From Emydura subglobosa (lineage: Eukaryota; Chordata; Testudines; Chelidae), in assembly GCA_007922225.1 (NCBI GenBank), contig ML679995.1:2867928-2931927 (forward strand): a DNA stretch of 64,000 bases. The letters are read 5' to 3'. Made by a program: the position numbers and the translations under genes. The notes beneath the pieces were generated by a model, which was not told where the DNA came from, did not search any database, and saw nothing but the letters and a program-made list of their open reading frames with translations. How positions within the stretch are numbered: position 1 is the stretch's first letter; each line of letters opens with the position of its first letter. Shown in pieces: positions 52,036 to 63,245 of the stretch.

Positions 52036-52894
52036 GCACAGCTGCCGTTGAGAAACGGGTCCCAGTAGGGGACAGAAGCCCGTTGGCTGACTGAACCACT
52101 CCGGGCCGTCTGCGTCGGTGATCTTTGTACTCCAGCAGCCTGAGTTCTGAGCAGGGGGGAATACAGACAGCAGTCCTGGCTGTTCTGTCTGTCCAGTGCC
52201 CTTGTATTCAGTTAGCAGCATGGCTTCCTGCCACTACATCCCCAGCCCGCCTGCCTCTGCTCTGACTGAATATTTCATCGTCCCCCCACCCCCCTTGAAA
52301 GGACGAGTGCGATAAATATTCATCACGCGTGCACTTATGGGTCTATTAAGAGCCGTGTCTCTTCTCCCCAAGGCAGGTTCATCCATTCTGATTATGCTAA
52401 CGGCCTCCTGAATCGCTTTCTCTAAATATGCCATCGCCCTGGTGATGCATGCAGCCTCCGGAGTGGGGCCTGCTGGCGTTAATTGAACGCCTGACTGAAG
52501 GCAGCATGTTGCTTGCTCATAGAGGATGCTCGATCCCAACCCGAGTGGTGCCTGGTTCTTTGGCTCTGCCGCTAGTGCACCAGAGGTAAATAAAGCACTT
52601 AAAGGCCCGCACTGGGGAAGAAGGATTATCTAATGGACTTTTTATTGCTCTTCATCCTTTTAGTCCATCCCCCTCCACCCTCTTCAGGTATTAATGGTGT
52701 TTTGCTTCTTCTCCCCCCTCGGATTACACGGTAAATGGCCCTGATAGGTAGTTGTGCTCTTTTATCTCTGGTACAAATTGCTGCGCCTCCCCCCGCCTCC
52801 ACCCGGCAGACGGAGCAAGCCCCTGCATCCTTTTCTAGATAACTGAGACACCAGTTGCTGCATAGGATGGGAGGACAGATGCTTGGGCCAGGCC
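52036..52894. other. Unassigned DNA with a strong candidate conserved element
   Basis: No gene recognised. The interval 52260-52570 is listed separately. Confidence 0.4.
52260..52570. promoter_or_regulatory. Candidate conserved non-coding element
   Basis: Repeat-free sequence with clustered developmental-type cores: GATAAATATTCATCA, GATTATGCTAACGG (octamer-like), TCTAAATATGCC, GGTGATGCATGC and GTTAATTGAACG. Of the unassigned parts of the window it looks most like an enhancer, but this is pattern recognition only. Confidence 0.25.
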
Positions 52895-53010
52895 AAGAGG
52901 CAGCGTGGCCCAGTGGAACTGGCAGACTGGGTCCTTCTCCCGCTGACCTTCTGTGCGACCTTGAGCAAGTCACTCCCCTTCTGTTTCTTTCGGCAAAGGG
53001 CCTTTTCCTC
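52895..53010 (+). mobile_element. MIR-like SINE, plus strand
   Basis: AAGAGGCAGCGTGGCCCAGTGG (tRNA-like head), GACTGGGTCCTTC, TGTGCGACCTTGAGCAAGTC and TTCTGTTTCTTTCGGC in order. Confidence 0.75.
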
Positions 53011-53059
53011 ACGGCAATAAAAAACCCATGGCCCTGAGTCTCAGAGTCCAGATCATTTG

Positions 53060-53248
53060 ACTCGGGCTTGGATTACGGGGCTAAAAACTGCAGTGCAGAT
53101 GTACAGATTTGGTGGGAGGCTCCCAGAGCGCAGGCTGTTGCCTGAGCCCGAACATCTACACCACAGTCAAACGGCCTCTGAGCCCGAGCCCAAGTCAGCC
53201 GGCACGGGCCAGCCGCCGGTTTTTTAACTGCAGTGTAGACATGCCCGA
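53060..53248. mobile_element. MITE of the TATGTCTACAC type
   Basis: GACTCGGGCTTGGATTACGGGGC on the left, central GTGGGAGGCTCCCAGAGC, then GAGCCCGAACATCTACACC, CAAGTCAGCCGGCACGGGCC and the right end CTGCAGTGTAGACATGCCC. The extreme left end is lost. Confidence 0.75.
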
Positions 53249-54620
53249 AGAGTCTCCAACATGGTGCATGTTTTGCATGTGTGCACAAAGAATCCAGGCG
53301 CAGAGCCGGGTGGGAGTTTTTCCACACGCTAAGTTTCCATCGAATGATTCCGATTGGTCAACCCCGACACCAGTCACGAAACGGGTTCAGATCCCACAAA
53401 TCTCCCAACTCAAAAAACAAACAAACCCCAAACTCTCGAAATGAACCATTTTGTGCAACCTGAACCCGGTTATTTAATGTAATTTAATTTTATTTTTTTG
53501 CTCCATGAACATTTTTGAGATTTTTACCTTTTGTCCCAGTGTGAGATGGGAGAAAACTGTGAACACTCAGAAGTATGGGAGAGAGAGGAAAAGCATTTGC
53601 TGCCCCACTTTCGCCAGGAGGGAAGGGGTTAAAGCGAATTGAGTACTGGTGACAGGACAGTTCTTGAGACTGAAGTTCTCTTCCACAGAGCAGTGTGAAC
53701 TGCTGCCTGCCACACTGTCTAGTGGCAGTCCAGATGATGATTGGTTTTGCGAAGAGACATGGTGACTTGGCTTTCCCAATGAATGACTCAAAGAGGAACT
53801 TGGACTAGAGCGGGTTAGGCAAAGCTCAGTCGAAGCAAGGTTTCCTGGGGGGAAATCCAGCACTGGATTTGGTAGCGGTGAATCTGCTCGCACTACATGG
53901 CTGGGGAGAATTCACCTTTGCGCTTGGATTTGTCAGCCTAAGATTTCTGCCGGATCCGCAGGCGTTCCTGGGTTCCCAGGTAGCTGTGGTTGCCATGAGC
54001 GCTTCTTTTCTATTTGCATGTGGCCAGAGGGTGGAGGGCTTTGATCTTGGCTGGAGACCTCACCCCTGTTACCCAGGGAAAAAAAGAGAAGAGCTGCAGT
54101 GTGCTGAACGTGGGCTGTTGTTGAAGTCCACGTGGAAACGTCAGCCACTGCAGAACACAGCCATGCCTTCACCTAGCAGGGCTTCCGATGTGGCATGCAG
54201 CCACAGTCAGCGCTGGCTACCAATATGTTTTCTGGGTGCAATTCAAAGTGACCGTTTTGCTCTTAAAAGCTGCATCTGATTTCAGTCCTACATGCCTTAA
54301 AGGTCACCTCTCCCACTGTGTACGAACTAGCTGATGAACCATCTGCAACCATGCGCCATCTCTGCACTTCAGGCCAGCCGGGACACCTGCATGCCCGCCT
54401 TAGATTTGCACTTCTGCGCTTGCGGGGGGGGTTAGGGATTGCAAAGCGACGGTTCGATGTGGAATCTCTTTCCCCTTTGCTGTGAGCGAGAGCCTCCCAT
54501 TTGCAGAACTTCAGGGCACCCTGCAAAACAAATCAACTGACCCTTCAGGAATAAGCCGGGGAGCATTTTTTCTTCCTGAGATGTCTTGTTTGAGTTGAGA
54601 TTCACAGAGGAGTAGCCTCT
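53249..54620. other. Unassigned DNA
   Basis: The first 250 bases (CACGAAACGG, AACTCTCGAAATG, a TTTAATTTTATTTTTTTG run) may be another decayed AGAGCTGG-type element. The remainder shows no repeat or exon I recognise; frames of 70-136 codons on both strands have no domain. Confidence 0.4.
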
Positions 54621-55413
54621 TAATTTCCAGGGCCAGAAGAGACTAGCGTGATCATCCACTCTGATCTCCTGCGTAAGACAAACAAGACTATTTCACCTGG
54701 TAATCATCACAGCTGGTGGTCAAGCCAGAGCAGATCTTTTTACAAAGAGACGCCCAGCCTTGATTTAAAGCGATGAAAAATCCACCATATCCCTTAAGCA
54801 AATTTGTTCTAATGATTAATCACCCCCATTATTCAACATTTGCACCTTATTACCAGTCTGAGGGCTTGCACACGTTAGCCCTTGTGTCGGTATAACGTCT
54901 ATCACGCAGGCATGTGAAAAAGCCACCCTCCGCAGAGACGTCAGTTACACTGACCTAAGAGCTGGTGTGGACAGCGCTGTGTCGGCAGGAGAAGCTCTCA
55001 CCAACATTGCTACCGCCTCTCGTGGAGGTGGAGTTATGGTGCGGACCGGAGAGCTCTCTTCCATCAGCCTAGAGCGTCTGCACGAGCAGCATGGTGCCGC
55101 TGCACGTGTCTAGCATAGACCAGCCCTGAATTTGTCTAGTTTCAGCTTCCAGCCCCTGGCTCCCAGGTAACTTTGTCCGCTAGATTAATGATTCCTCCAC
55201 TATCAGAAAACTTCTGGTACTTGGAGAGCGTGATCAAGCTGCTTCTGAACCTTCTCTCTAAATAGATTGAGTGTCCTGAGACTCTCCCGCTAAGGCTGGT
55301 GTTCCAGCCCTTGATTCACTCTTGAGGCTCTTCTCTGAACCCTCGGGCGGTTTTCGCAATGCCCTTTTCGAAGGGTTTGGCCCCAGAACTGGACCCTGCA
55401 TTCCAGCAGTGGG
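54621..55413 (-). mobile_element. Older CR1 3' end, minus strand, split by a MITE
   Basis: TTAATTTCCAGGGCCAGAAG, GATCATCCACTCTGATCTCC, TTTGTTCTAATGATTAATC, then after the MITE AATTTGTCTAGTTTCAGC, TAGATTGAGTGTCCTGAG and CTGGACCCTGCATTCCAGC. Long but diverged; some frame scraps remain. Confidence 0.88.
54861..55125. mobile_element. MITE, AGGGCTTGCACACG ... AGACCAGCCCT, inside CR1
   Basis: Terminal inverted repeats AGGGCTTG and CAGCCCT with GTCTA-type extensions. Inside: GTCGGTATAACGTC, CAGTTACACTGACC, GGACAGCGCTGTGTCGGC and GGAGAGCTCTCTTCC. CTG stands on both sides, and removing one CTG plus the element restores continuous CR1, a 3 bp duplication. Confidence 0.8.
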
Positions 55414-56589
55414 CTTGGGTAAACTGGAGAGCCGGCTGTACCCGGGAGGCGGGAGGATGAGGAAGGAAGATAAGGTCACCGCAATATGAACAGCATCATC
55501 ATTAATAATGAATTCTTTGTATTACAGCAGCGACTGGAGGCACTTAGCCGGGATGGGAGGGCAGGCTGCTGCGCCTGGAGAGGGAGTGTTCTGGGAGGGG
55601 CAGCTCGGATAATCTGGGGGGCTGGGAGGAGAGGGGATATCCCCCAAATTTGTGATTACACAATCCCCCAAACTCAGATGGCCAGTGAGCGGAAAGGGGG
55701 AGAAGAGAAACCTGGGGCTCCCGGATGCTGCCATGGGGGAGTTTATGGACAGGACGGGGGAGGCCGGAATGCAGAATTCTTGATCCGGACGGCACTTGCA
55801 GCTCCATTGACCTAGCTTTGGACGGGATAGAGGGATGCTGCGCTTCGGCTTCCGCTTCTCATTTGTTTCATTTGATTTTTTTGGTTGGTCTTTGGCTTCG
55901 GAAATGACCCAAGAAGCTACGTTTCCCACAGGGTCATTTCAAAGGAAACCTGATGCTGGAGCGTGGGCCCAGGGAAACACTATGGGGAAAACAGCACCGG
56001 CTGCGTTGGGTTTTGAAGGAAGGAAAAGAAGGTGGGGGGCCGGGGGGTAGGGGGAGCCCCCAGCACAGGGAGACATCAGGCTGGGGAGAGATTGGATTTC
56101 AAAAGGACGCCGGTGTAGCTGCTTTTATCCTGTTCCATGTGCCGGGCGCTTTGCTCAGCCAAGAGAATCTCTTTTAAGCTCATGCCTTGTGACCTCATTC
56201 TTGTCGCTTTATCTCATCGCTGCCAAGCCTGGGCAGGGGGTCCAGGGCTCGGGTCCCCAGGGCTCAGTGAAATGCTTTTTGCATGGTCTCAGCCTGGCGC
56301 AAAGGTCTTCTAGCCCCAGCCTTCATCAGAGAGGAGGGCAGGCAGTCACCCTCCTCCACTGAGAACACCAGGGGCACTCTGGGTCAGGGCGTCACAATTT
56401 CTCCTGGAGCGCCCCAGTGTGTTGTGGGGACGCAGGCCTTAAAGCGGCTCTGTGCATGCACCCTGACAGAGTCAGGAAGCCTCTGTAGGCCAGTGGGCCA
56501 TGTCCAGTCTCCTCACGATCCCCCCTTAAGCAGGTTAGCTCCAAAGGCAGTTAGAAGGGTGGTACTAGGGTGCTGAAGGCCCCGGATCC
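55414..56589. other. Unassigned DNA
   Basis: No gene recognised. Two minus-strand and several plus-strand frames between 55486 and 56180 overlap without domains. Confidence 0.4.
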
Positions 56590-56712
56590 TAGGGTGCCCA
56601 GATAGTAAGTGTGAAAAATCAGGACAGGGCTGGGGAGTAATAGGTGCCTGTATAAGACAAAGCCCCAAATATCAGGACTGTGCCTATAAAATTGGGACAT
56701 CTGGTCACCCTA
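56590..56712 (-). mobile_element. hAT-like MITE (TAGGGTGACCAGA family), minus strand
   Basis: Ends TAGGGTGCCCAGA and TCTGGTCACCCTA. The interior is the reverse of the copy at 6414 (AGTGTGAAAAATCAGGACAGG, CCTGTATAAGACAAAGCCCC). 123 bp. No matching 8 bp flanks survive. Confidence 0.85.
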
Positions 56713-56720
56713 CTTGATTT

Positions 56721-56740
56721 CCCCCCCCCCCCCCCCTCCC
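56721..56740. repeat. Poly(C) run
   Basis: Sixteen consecutive C right after the MITE, then TCCC. Length in the assembly may be unreliable. Confidence 0.9.
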
Positions 56741-56784
56741 TTTGCACAGCCAGCTGCAGGGTGGGCCAGCAGGTCGGATGCTAA

Positions 56785-56910
56785 CCTAGCACCCACGCAG
56801 GGCAGGTTCCACTCCCAGATATTCCTTCTTGCCTTCTCTGTGTCTCAGTTCTCCCTTGGTCAAGTGGGGACAGCAACGTTTCCCTCACCTCCGGTGGGAG
56901 GAGGAGACCC
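56785..56910 (+). mobile_element. MIR-like SINE fragment, plus strand
   Basis: CAGGTTCCACTCCCAG, CTGTGTCTCAGTTCTCCC and GGTCAAGTGGGGACAGCAACG follow the mid and tail order of a MIR-type SINE. Confidence 0.6.
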
Positions 56911-57173
56911 TGCTATGCCCCACCCAGCCATGATACCTTTGCACAGCACAATACAAGCTCCTTGGGAAAAAAATCCACAAGGCCACAACACAGTGACCTT
57001 CGAGGGCCCCTCAGCACAGCCCGCTGCCTGCTGATATCCAGGGAGCAGGGCCCCTGTCCTCTCCACCCCCAAGCTGTGTCATCCACGGGATGGATCTTGT
57101 CCTTCACCAGGCTCGCTGGGGCGTGGATTGTCATTTTGCTATTCAGGTGGGCAGTCCCCAGCACAAGGGGGCC

Positions 57174-57942
57174 TGTGATGGGGGGTGTGCCCCACACAGG
57201 ACTGGAAGGGGTTGATGTGGGCCTGGGAGGCCGGTAATGGTGCCTGGCTGCACCCGGAAGGAGAGCCAGGCTTAACTGAACAGGAAGCCTAGCTGGGCAG
57301 GAGTGGGCTGGTTCGTATAAAGCCAGGAAGTTGGGAGCAGAAGGGGGCTGCAGGGACGGATCTGGCAGTCACTCGCTGGGAGCAGAGAGGTGATGAGGAG
57401 GACATCCACGGAGAATAAGCCCTGGGATCCCAAAGAAGGGTCAACCCAGGGAAGAAAGCCTGGGTAGGGAGAATCCCAGTGAAACAGCAGCAAGGAATGG
57501 GGCTGTGCAGAACTTGGCTGCTGGTTATTGGGTCCCAGGGCTGGAACTCCAAGTAGCATGACGGCCTGGGTTCCCCTAGCAGCCCCTGGGAAAACGGCAT
57601 AGGCCCTTGGAAAGGAAGGCTGTGTGAGACAGCTTGTCCAGTGGGATTCTGTGGCCCCAGAAGAGGGGAACTGGCTGGAGGGCAGAGGCATGAAGAGAGA
57701 GCACCCCCGAGCCACGGAGAGAGAGACGGGCCGCAGCGCGAGTAACTGACGGAAAGGGACGCCAAGCTAATTCCCGGACCCACAAAGAGGCGCACCTGCG
57801 GTGATTGGGACCCCTTCACAGGCCCTGCTGTACCACTGCTGAGTAGTAATACTAGCACTAATAAGTGACACACTTTCACTCTATCCACTTTCCCTGGAAC
57901 AATAGCCTCCTTCTGCCTCCCCAGTCACATCCCATCGTGACA
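57174..57942 (+). mobile_element. Solo-LTR-like element, ~769 bp
   Basis: Starts TGTGATGGGGGGTG and ends CCCATCGTGACA, an approximate inverted match of TG...CA type. TATAAAG at 57316-57322 is a TATA box about 140 bases in. Purine-rich R-like part follows. The flanks GGGCC and CCCAC do not match, so no target duplication supports it. The open frames on the minus strand (57272-57888) show no domain. Confidence 0.5.
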
Positions 57943-58927
57943 CCCACGCTGCTCTTCGCACAGCTGTGAGAGACAGCATAACGAAGGCAAGCCCCGGCGC
58001 GGCTGAAGCGTGCTTGGGGACGAACCGTGCAGCCCAAGCAGCGAATCACCACTGGAGGAGCGGTGACTGGCTGCTTGAAAGCAGATGTTTGTGGTGGTGT
58101 TAATGGCAGGAAAGAATTCTCCTTTCGGGTGTGTTTTCACCATGCAGTTGGGCTCTTACCAGTGATTTAGTGCCCCTCCTCCTCTGCCCCCTGTGCACAC
58201 AGAAAACCTCTGCCCTGGGTCTGGAGATGCTTTAATCCCAGGCTAACTTACCCAGCTGGGAGAATAGGTTAGAGTCCAGCCTCCATTTTGGTCGTGCTGG
58301 CACCAACGTACTGTGTAGTCAGGACATTGGCTAAATCACTTGAGTGCAGATAGTCCTCCGTGTCTTCCCACAACTCCCCCCAAAGGACAGACCAGTCCTC
58401 CTGTAGCTGCCACAACTGCGCAGGAAAGAACCCTAGCACATCTGGAATACACCCCCAGAGACAAGGGCGAGTGCTCAGATCTGGGCTAACTGCGCTGTGG
58501 AGACGTAGCCTCAGCCAAACAGGCAACCCTGCTGCTCTGCCATGTCCAGGCTCCAAGGTCCATTTCTCCCCGCCCTGGATCGGAGTGGGGAGTGCAGGGG
58601 CATCACGCAGGTTGCCAGTGGAGAAATGAACAGCACCGTGATAATTGCACTGTAACGTTTCACTTGTGATGCAGACAAGATCTGCATATGGTTAACTGGC
58701 TTGAAGTTTCAGCCTGCTGCACCAGGGCCAGGGCCCTTGTGGTGCCAGTGACATGCAGCTGCCTGCAGAGCACAGGGGGGAACAGCCATCACCACAGAGG
58801 AGGGTTTTGGCATGGCACATTTCCCTTCTCTGTGTATTGCATCAAGGAGGCTTATTTATTTAGTGCAGTGTGTGTGCCTGTGTGCGTGTGCGAAGTCAGT
58901 GTTTATGAAACGTGTCAGCTTAACAAT
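57943..58927. other. Unassigned DNA, possibly a decayed MITE at 58220-58513
   Basis: GGAGATGCTTTAATCCCAGG, CAGATCTGGGCTAACTGCG and GCTGTGGAGACGTAGCCTC resemble the ends of GTCTACAC-type MITEs but the symmetry is poor. No gene found. Confidence 0.35.
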
Positions 58928-59397
58928 GGACATAAGAATGGCCATATGGGTCAGACCAATGGTCCATCCAGCCCAGTGTCCTGTCTGCTGACAGTGGCCA
59001 ATGCCAGGTGCTTCAGAAGGAAAGAACAGAACAGGTCATTATCAAGTGATCCATCCCATCAGCCATTTCCAGCCTCGGGCATACAGCAATCCCTCCCCAT
59101 CCCGGCTAATAGCCATTGACAGACCTGTCCTCCAGGAACTTATCTAGTTTTTCTTTGAACCCCGTTATAGTCTTGGCCTTCACAACATCCTCTGGCAAGG
59201 AGTTCCACAGGTTGACTGCATCATGTGAAGAAATACTTCCTTTTGTTCATTTTAAATCTGCTGCCTATTAATTTCCTTTGGTGACTCCTAGTTTTTGTCT
59301 TATGAGGAGGAGTAAATAACACTTCCTTATTTACTTTCTCCACACCAGTCATGATTTTATAGACCTCTATCATGTCCCCCCTTAGTCATCTCTTTTC

Positions 59398-59653
59398 CTA
59401 GCCGAAAAGTCCCAGTTTTCTTAATCTCTTCTCATATGGAAGCTTTTCCATACGCTTAATCATTTTAATTACCTTTTTCTGTATCTTTTCCAATTCCAAT
59501 ATATCTTTGTTGAGATGGGGCAGCCAGATCTGCACGCAGTATTCAAGATGTGGGCGTATCATGGATTTATGAAGAGGCAACACAATATTTTCTGTCTTAT
59601 TATCTATCCCTTTCGTAATGATTCCCAACATTCGGTTAGCTCTTTTGACTGCC
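59398..59653 (-). pseudogene. CR1 ORF2 C-terminal remnant
   Basis: The minus-strand frame reads VKRANRMLGIITKG, then [13 protein letters not shown] and EKRLRKLGLFG, the post-RT C-terminal part of CR1 ORF2. It ends at a stop just downstream, and it is severed upstream by the LTR-like insertion at 59654. The first ~20 codons of the open frame (59715-59654) come from the LTR. Confidence 0.85.
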
Positions 59654-60356
59654 TGTAGTGAGGCGGCATGGCCTCCTACTGAGCCAGAGGGGGAGGAGCC
59701 ACCACCCCTACCCAAGTGGGTGGAGCTAAATCAACCTCACCCCTCCCACTGGAAGTGGGTGGGCGGGACAGGAAGTATAAAAGGAAGGGCCTCCAGCTCA
59801 TTAGGAACTGAGACAGTGATGGAGGTGGATGCACCTGGCTTGCTGCAGGCTGTTGCCTTTGCTGACTTGCCCAGAGCTGCCCTGCCTGCTGGGGACCTGC
59901 CGGGACTACCACTGGCCACCTGCCCCAGGATCACTGAAAAGGCTGATGGACCCAGTACACAGCGGGGAGAGGGTGGGAACTAGCTCAGGGGCGGCTGACT
60001 GCACTCGGGCTGTGTTGGGGCCTGCGCCCCAGTCAGTGCGTTACAGAGGGATTCCCAGTGGTGGGGCGCTCCCCCCCTGCTAGGGCCTTGGGCTGGGTCT
60101 GCATCCTCCTGCCCCCCTCTGCCACCTCCCCTTAGGCTGCAGAGGTGCTCAAACCCTTGCTGTGGCTCTCCGGCTTCTCCGTCCTGCTGGAGGGGCTGGG
60201 GGCCATCGACTGCGTAGTTGTTCTGCCCCGCCTGTGGGCCGGAGCTCCCCTAGAGGCCTATTGGCTAATTCCCCCCTGTAAAGAGATGGTGACCAAGTGA
60301 GGCGGCGTGGGCTCTCTCCGACCCAGAGGGGGAGGGATTCCTGGTGCCCAACTACA
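59654..60356 (+). mobile_element. Solo-LTR-like element, 703 bp, perfect 5 bp target duplication
   Basis: Ends TGTAGT and ACTACA are perfect inverted complements. CTGCC stands on both sides (59649-59653 and 60357-60361), and its removal restores continuous CR1. TATAAAAG at 59776-59783 gives a TATA box. Near both ends there is a shared block of about 45 bases (GTGAGGCGGC(A/G)TGG ... CAGAGGGGGAGG at ~59659 and ~60297). No coding capacity. Confidence 0.85.
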
Positions 60357-60795
60357 CTGCCGCTGCACATTGAGTGGATGTCTTCAGAGGACAATCCACG
60401 ATGACTCCCAGATCTCTTTCTTGAATGGGAGCAGCTCCCTTAGACCCCGTCATTTTGTATGTAGAGTTGGGATTATGTTTTCCAAGGTGCATTACTTTGC
60501 CTTTATCAACACTGAACTTCACCAGCCATGGTGCTGCCCTGTCACCCAGTTCTGTAATGCTGACGGCTGTGACCCGCCCTCCCCAGAATGGCTGCAGCAG
60601 GGCAAGCTGTCCATTGCCTTGCCCTGCTGGTGCGCCCCAACCCTGAACTGCAGTGAGTTGCCATCTCTAGGACAGGAGAGGGGCATTCCGCTGCTGGGCC
60701 GCTTGCAGTCCTGGGCATCTCTGCTGAGACTGGGTGCAAAGAGCTCTTTTTTGTCATGCAGACGCCTGTGAAGCGTGAACCGAACCAAGACCCAC

Positions 60796-61115
60796 TAAAG
60801 GGGTTTCCAGGGAGGATGGGGCTAGGCTGTTCTCAGTGGTGGCAGATGACAGAACAAGGAGCAATGGTCTCAAGTTGCAGTGGGGGAAGTCTAGGTTGGA
60901 TATTAGGAAAAAGTTTTTCACTAGGAGGGTGGTGAAGCACTGGAATGGGTTACCTAAGGAGGTGGTGGAATCTCCATCTTTAGAGGTTTTTAAGCTGAGG
61001 CTTGACAAAGCCCTGGCTGGGATGATTTAGCTGAGGTTAGTCCTGCTTTGAGCAGGGGGTTGGACTAGATATCTCCTGAGGTCCCTTCCAACTCTAATAT
61101 TCTATGATTCTATGA
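60796..61115 (+). mobile_element. CR1 LINE 3' end, plus strand
   Basis: Starts GGGGTTTCCAGGGAGGATGG and ends TATTCTATGATTCTATGA. The frame 60836-61030 (64 codons) is the intact C terminus of ORF2, close to the 17732 copy. Extreme 5' truncation. Confidence 0.95.
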
Positions 61116-63058
61116 AATTCATTTTGTAGAAGCCACTGAGCAGCTGTCACACAGTGGCAGCTTTCAGCCACTATCAACCTGGGATGCATTTGAACAAGCA
61201 TTCGAGAGGCCTCTGGGTTTGTCTAATCAATCTACTAGTCATTTTGAAGGCACTGTCCCGATAGTATTTAAGTATCAGATTGTCTCCATATCCCATTACT
61301 GATCCCAAGTGATGTTTAATAACGTGGCTCCGTTATTATTTTTTAAGTAACCTTAATTGTCTGGGCTGTCTAATGTTTAAAATGAACTTTCCTCTGTAAC
61401 CTTAGACGCATGTAGATGGTGTCTATAACGTTTTGTAATACTGCATAGGTGTTGTTTTGGGTGATCACATAATGAAAGCTCAGGTTGTAAAACATATGTG
61501 CAATGGGGCAGAGTTAAGGTTTCAATGGGAATCTCAACTTCTGAATTTCCTGAGTTCTATGAGATTAAGATCTCAGATTGAATGTTGCATTAAAGGGAAG
61601 CTGTCAGGTCTCATCTGATCCAAAAAAAAAAAAAAAAAGCAGCTTTTACAAAACCAAAGGCCATGGGAATTTATGTTTTTTTAAATTCCAATGGAAGCAC
61701 ATTTTTTAAACAATTCAGCCCTGCCGTGTTTGCAGCCTGGTCACTGCAGGGCTGAGAACCTGAAAGTGAAACTGAGCAGAAAGGGACCAGGGACAGAAGT
61801 GAAACTGACTCACCTATTTTCATTGTGGAAAGCAAGCAGAGTATAAGGAAGTGAACATGCTGCTTAAACTGGGTGAAACTGATCTCTGTGCAGAGGGCCA
61901 GCCTGCGGCTTATACACCAGCAACAACCTCAAATTACCTTAAGTGGGACAAAGTGGTTCAGTGGAACTTGTGCAGGCCTATCTGTACACGGGTGAATTCA
62001 GGGCTTAATTTGTAATGAAAGAGGTGCCGGGGCCATAAACTGCCAAGCCTAGAGGTGCCAGGGCTCAGCCCTGGAAAGCCACGGCACAATTTCAGCACTG
62101 GGTGAATTTAATTAATTCAGCAAACTCTGTTTTGTAAAATTCCTCTACTTTTAATAATCAAAGACTTTACCGGACACTTTCTGTCCCATAGATTTAACTT
62201 AGAGGCAGCACTTTTGCATTCATGGCCCCATAAAATACTCCCCCTGACTCTGAAGTTGAGAGGTGATATCATACGGTGCTTTTGCTAATTGAATTACTGT
62301 TTTGTAGATCAGTGTTTTAAAAATAAGCTGAAATGTCCCGCATACTTCTTTGGCTGAGGAGATCAAATGTATCCAAAGGAATTCAATAATATTTCGACAT
62401 CTGTGCGTCTTGGCTGTCCCTAGTAAAGAGAAGTCAGAGTCAGGCTGAGCCATTGTTTGTATTAATTATTTTCCCCATATAGTCTTCTCGGCTCGTGAGC
62501 AGCAGGGGGGAATCAGCAGAGTTTCTCAGGACTCAAATGGAAACATATACAGACGTCTGCAGATCAAAAGACCAGGAAGGATGCTATCTGGCGAAGACCT
62601 CACCAGTATTCATCCAAATAAGAGCTGGGAATTTGCTTTTAGTGGTGCTTGTGGCCCCGATTGCGTGCTTCACGCAAATACTCACGCGAGCAAAATTCAG
62701 TTTGGAAGGATGTTTGTGGAAAGGGACGGCATAGTGTACGACTGTGTGAATATCCATCCAGCAAATCTGCATGTGCATGTGTATTTTGAGGTGAATACGT
62801 GTGCAAACATACATTGGCCGGGGGTGCTCATGCGAATACATGCACCCACAGGTGAGGTCTGGTGTGAACATTCACAAAAGTGCTTGTGCTGGTGAGGAGT
62901 GTTTGTGAGGCCAGTTTGACAGCCCATGGTGCCTTTGGGAATCATCTGGTTGGGGAGCAGACGTGATATCATGGGACTGAAGCCTACACACATCACTCGC
63001 ACTGGTTTAAATTCAGTGCATAAACAGCTGGCTGTGATTGGCTTGCCCAGGGAGGTGT
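61116..63058. other. Unassigned DNA
   Basis: A poly(A) run of 17 lies at 61622-61638. A possible repeat fragment lies at 61999-62105 (GGGCTTAATTTGTAATG, GAGGTGCC). The interval 62200-62480 is repeat-poor with GCTAATTGAATTACTG and GTATTAATTATTTTCC cores. The frames at 62495-62895 have no recognised domain. No gene identified. Confidence 0.4.
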
Positions 63059-63129
63059 GGGCCTGACCCAAAGCCCACAGAAGCCAATGGGAACGTTCCA
63101 CTGATGTCAGTGGGCTTTGCATCAGATCC
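63059..63129. repeat. Palindromic CCTGACCCAAAGCCCA repeat
   Basis: Left arm GGCCTGACCCAAAGCCCAC and right arm GTGGGCTTTGCATCAGATCC are inverted partners around GGGAACGTTCC. A hairpin of about 30 bases per arm with several mismatches. Type known to me from reptile and bird DNA; class uncertain. Confidence 0.7.
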
Positions 63130-63245
63130 TACATCCCGCCTCCACTGTACAGATACACAGTAAATGACAGTCCCCGGCTCAAAGAGGTTCCAGTCTCAGT
63201 GCAGGTCTTATGCCTGAACCTCCAGCAACAAGAAGTAGGCCGTGG

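Larger units (their letters stand above)
58928..60561 (-). mobile_element. CR1 LINE, second subfamily, minus strand, split by an LTR
   Basis: From the tail (ACATAAGAATGGCC, GACCAATGGTCCATCC) through the reversed ORF2 C terminus to GCTCTTTTGACTGCC at 59653. It resumes after the insertion with GCTGCACATTGAGTGGATG, GATCTCTTTCTTG and TTGCCTTTATCAACACTG. Homology fades near 60561. Confidence 0.92.

Noticed and set aside
57272..57888. 147- and 199-codon minus-strand frames
   Set aside because: They lie within the LTR-like element at 57174-57942, overlap each other and show no retroviral or host domain.
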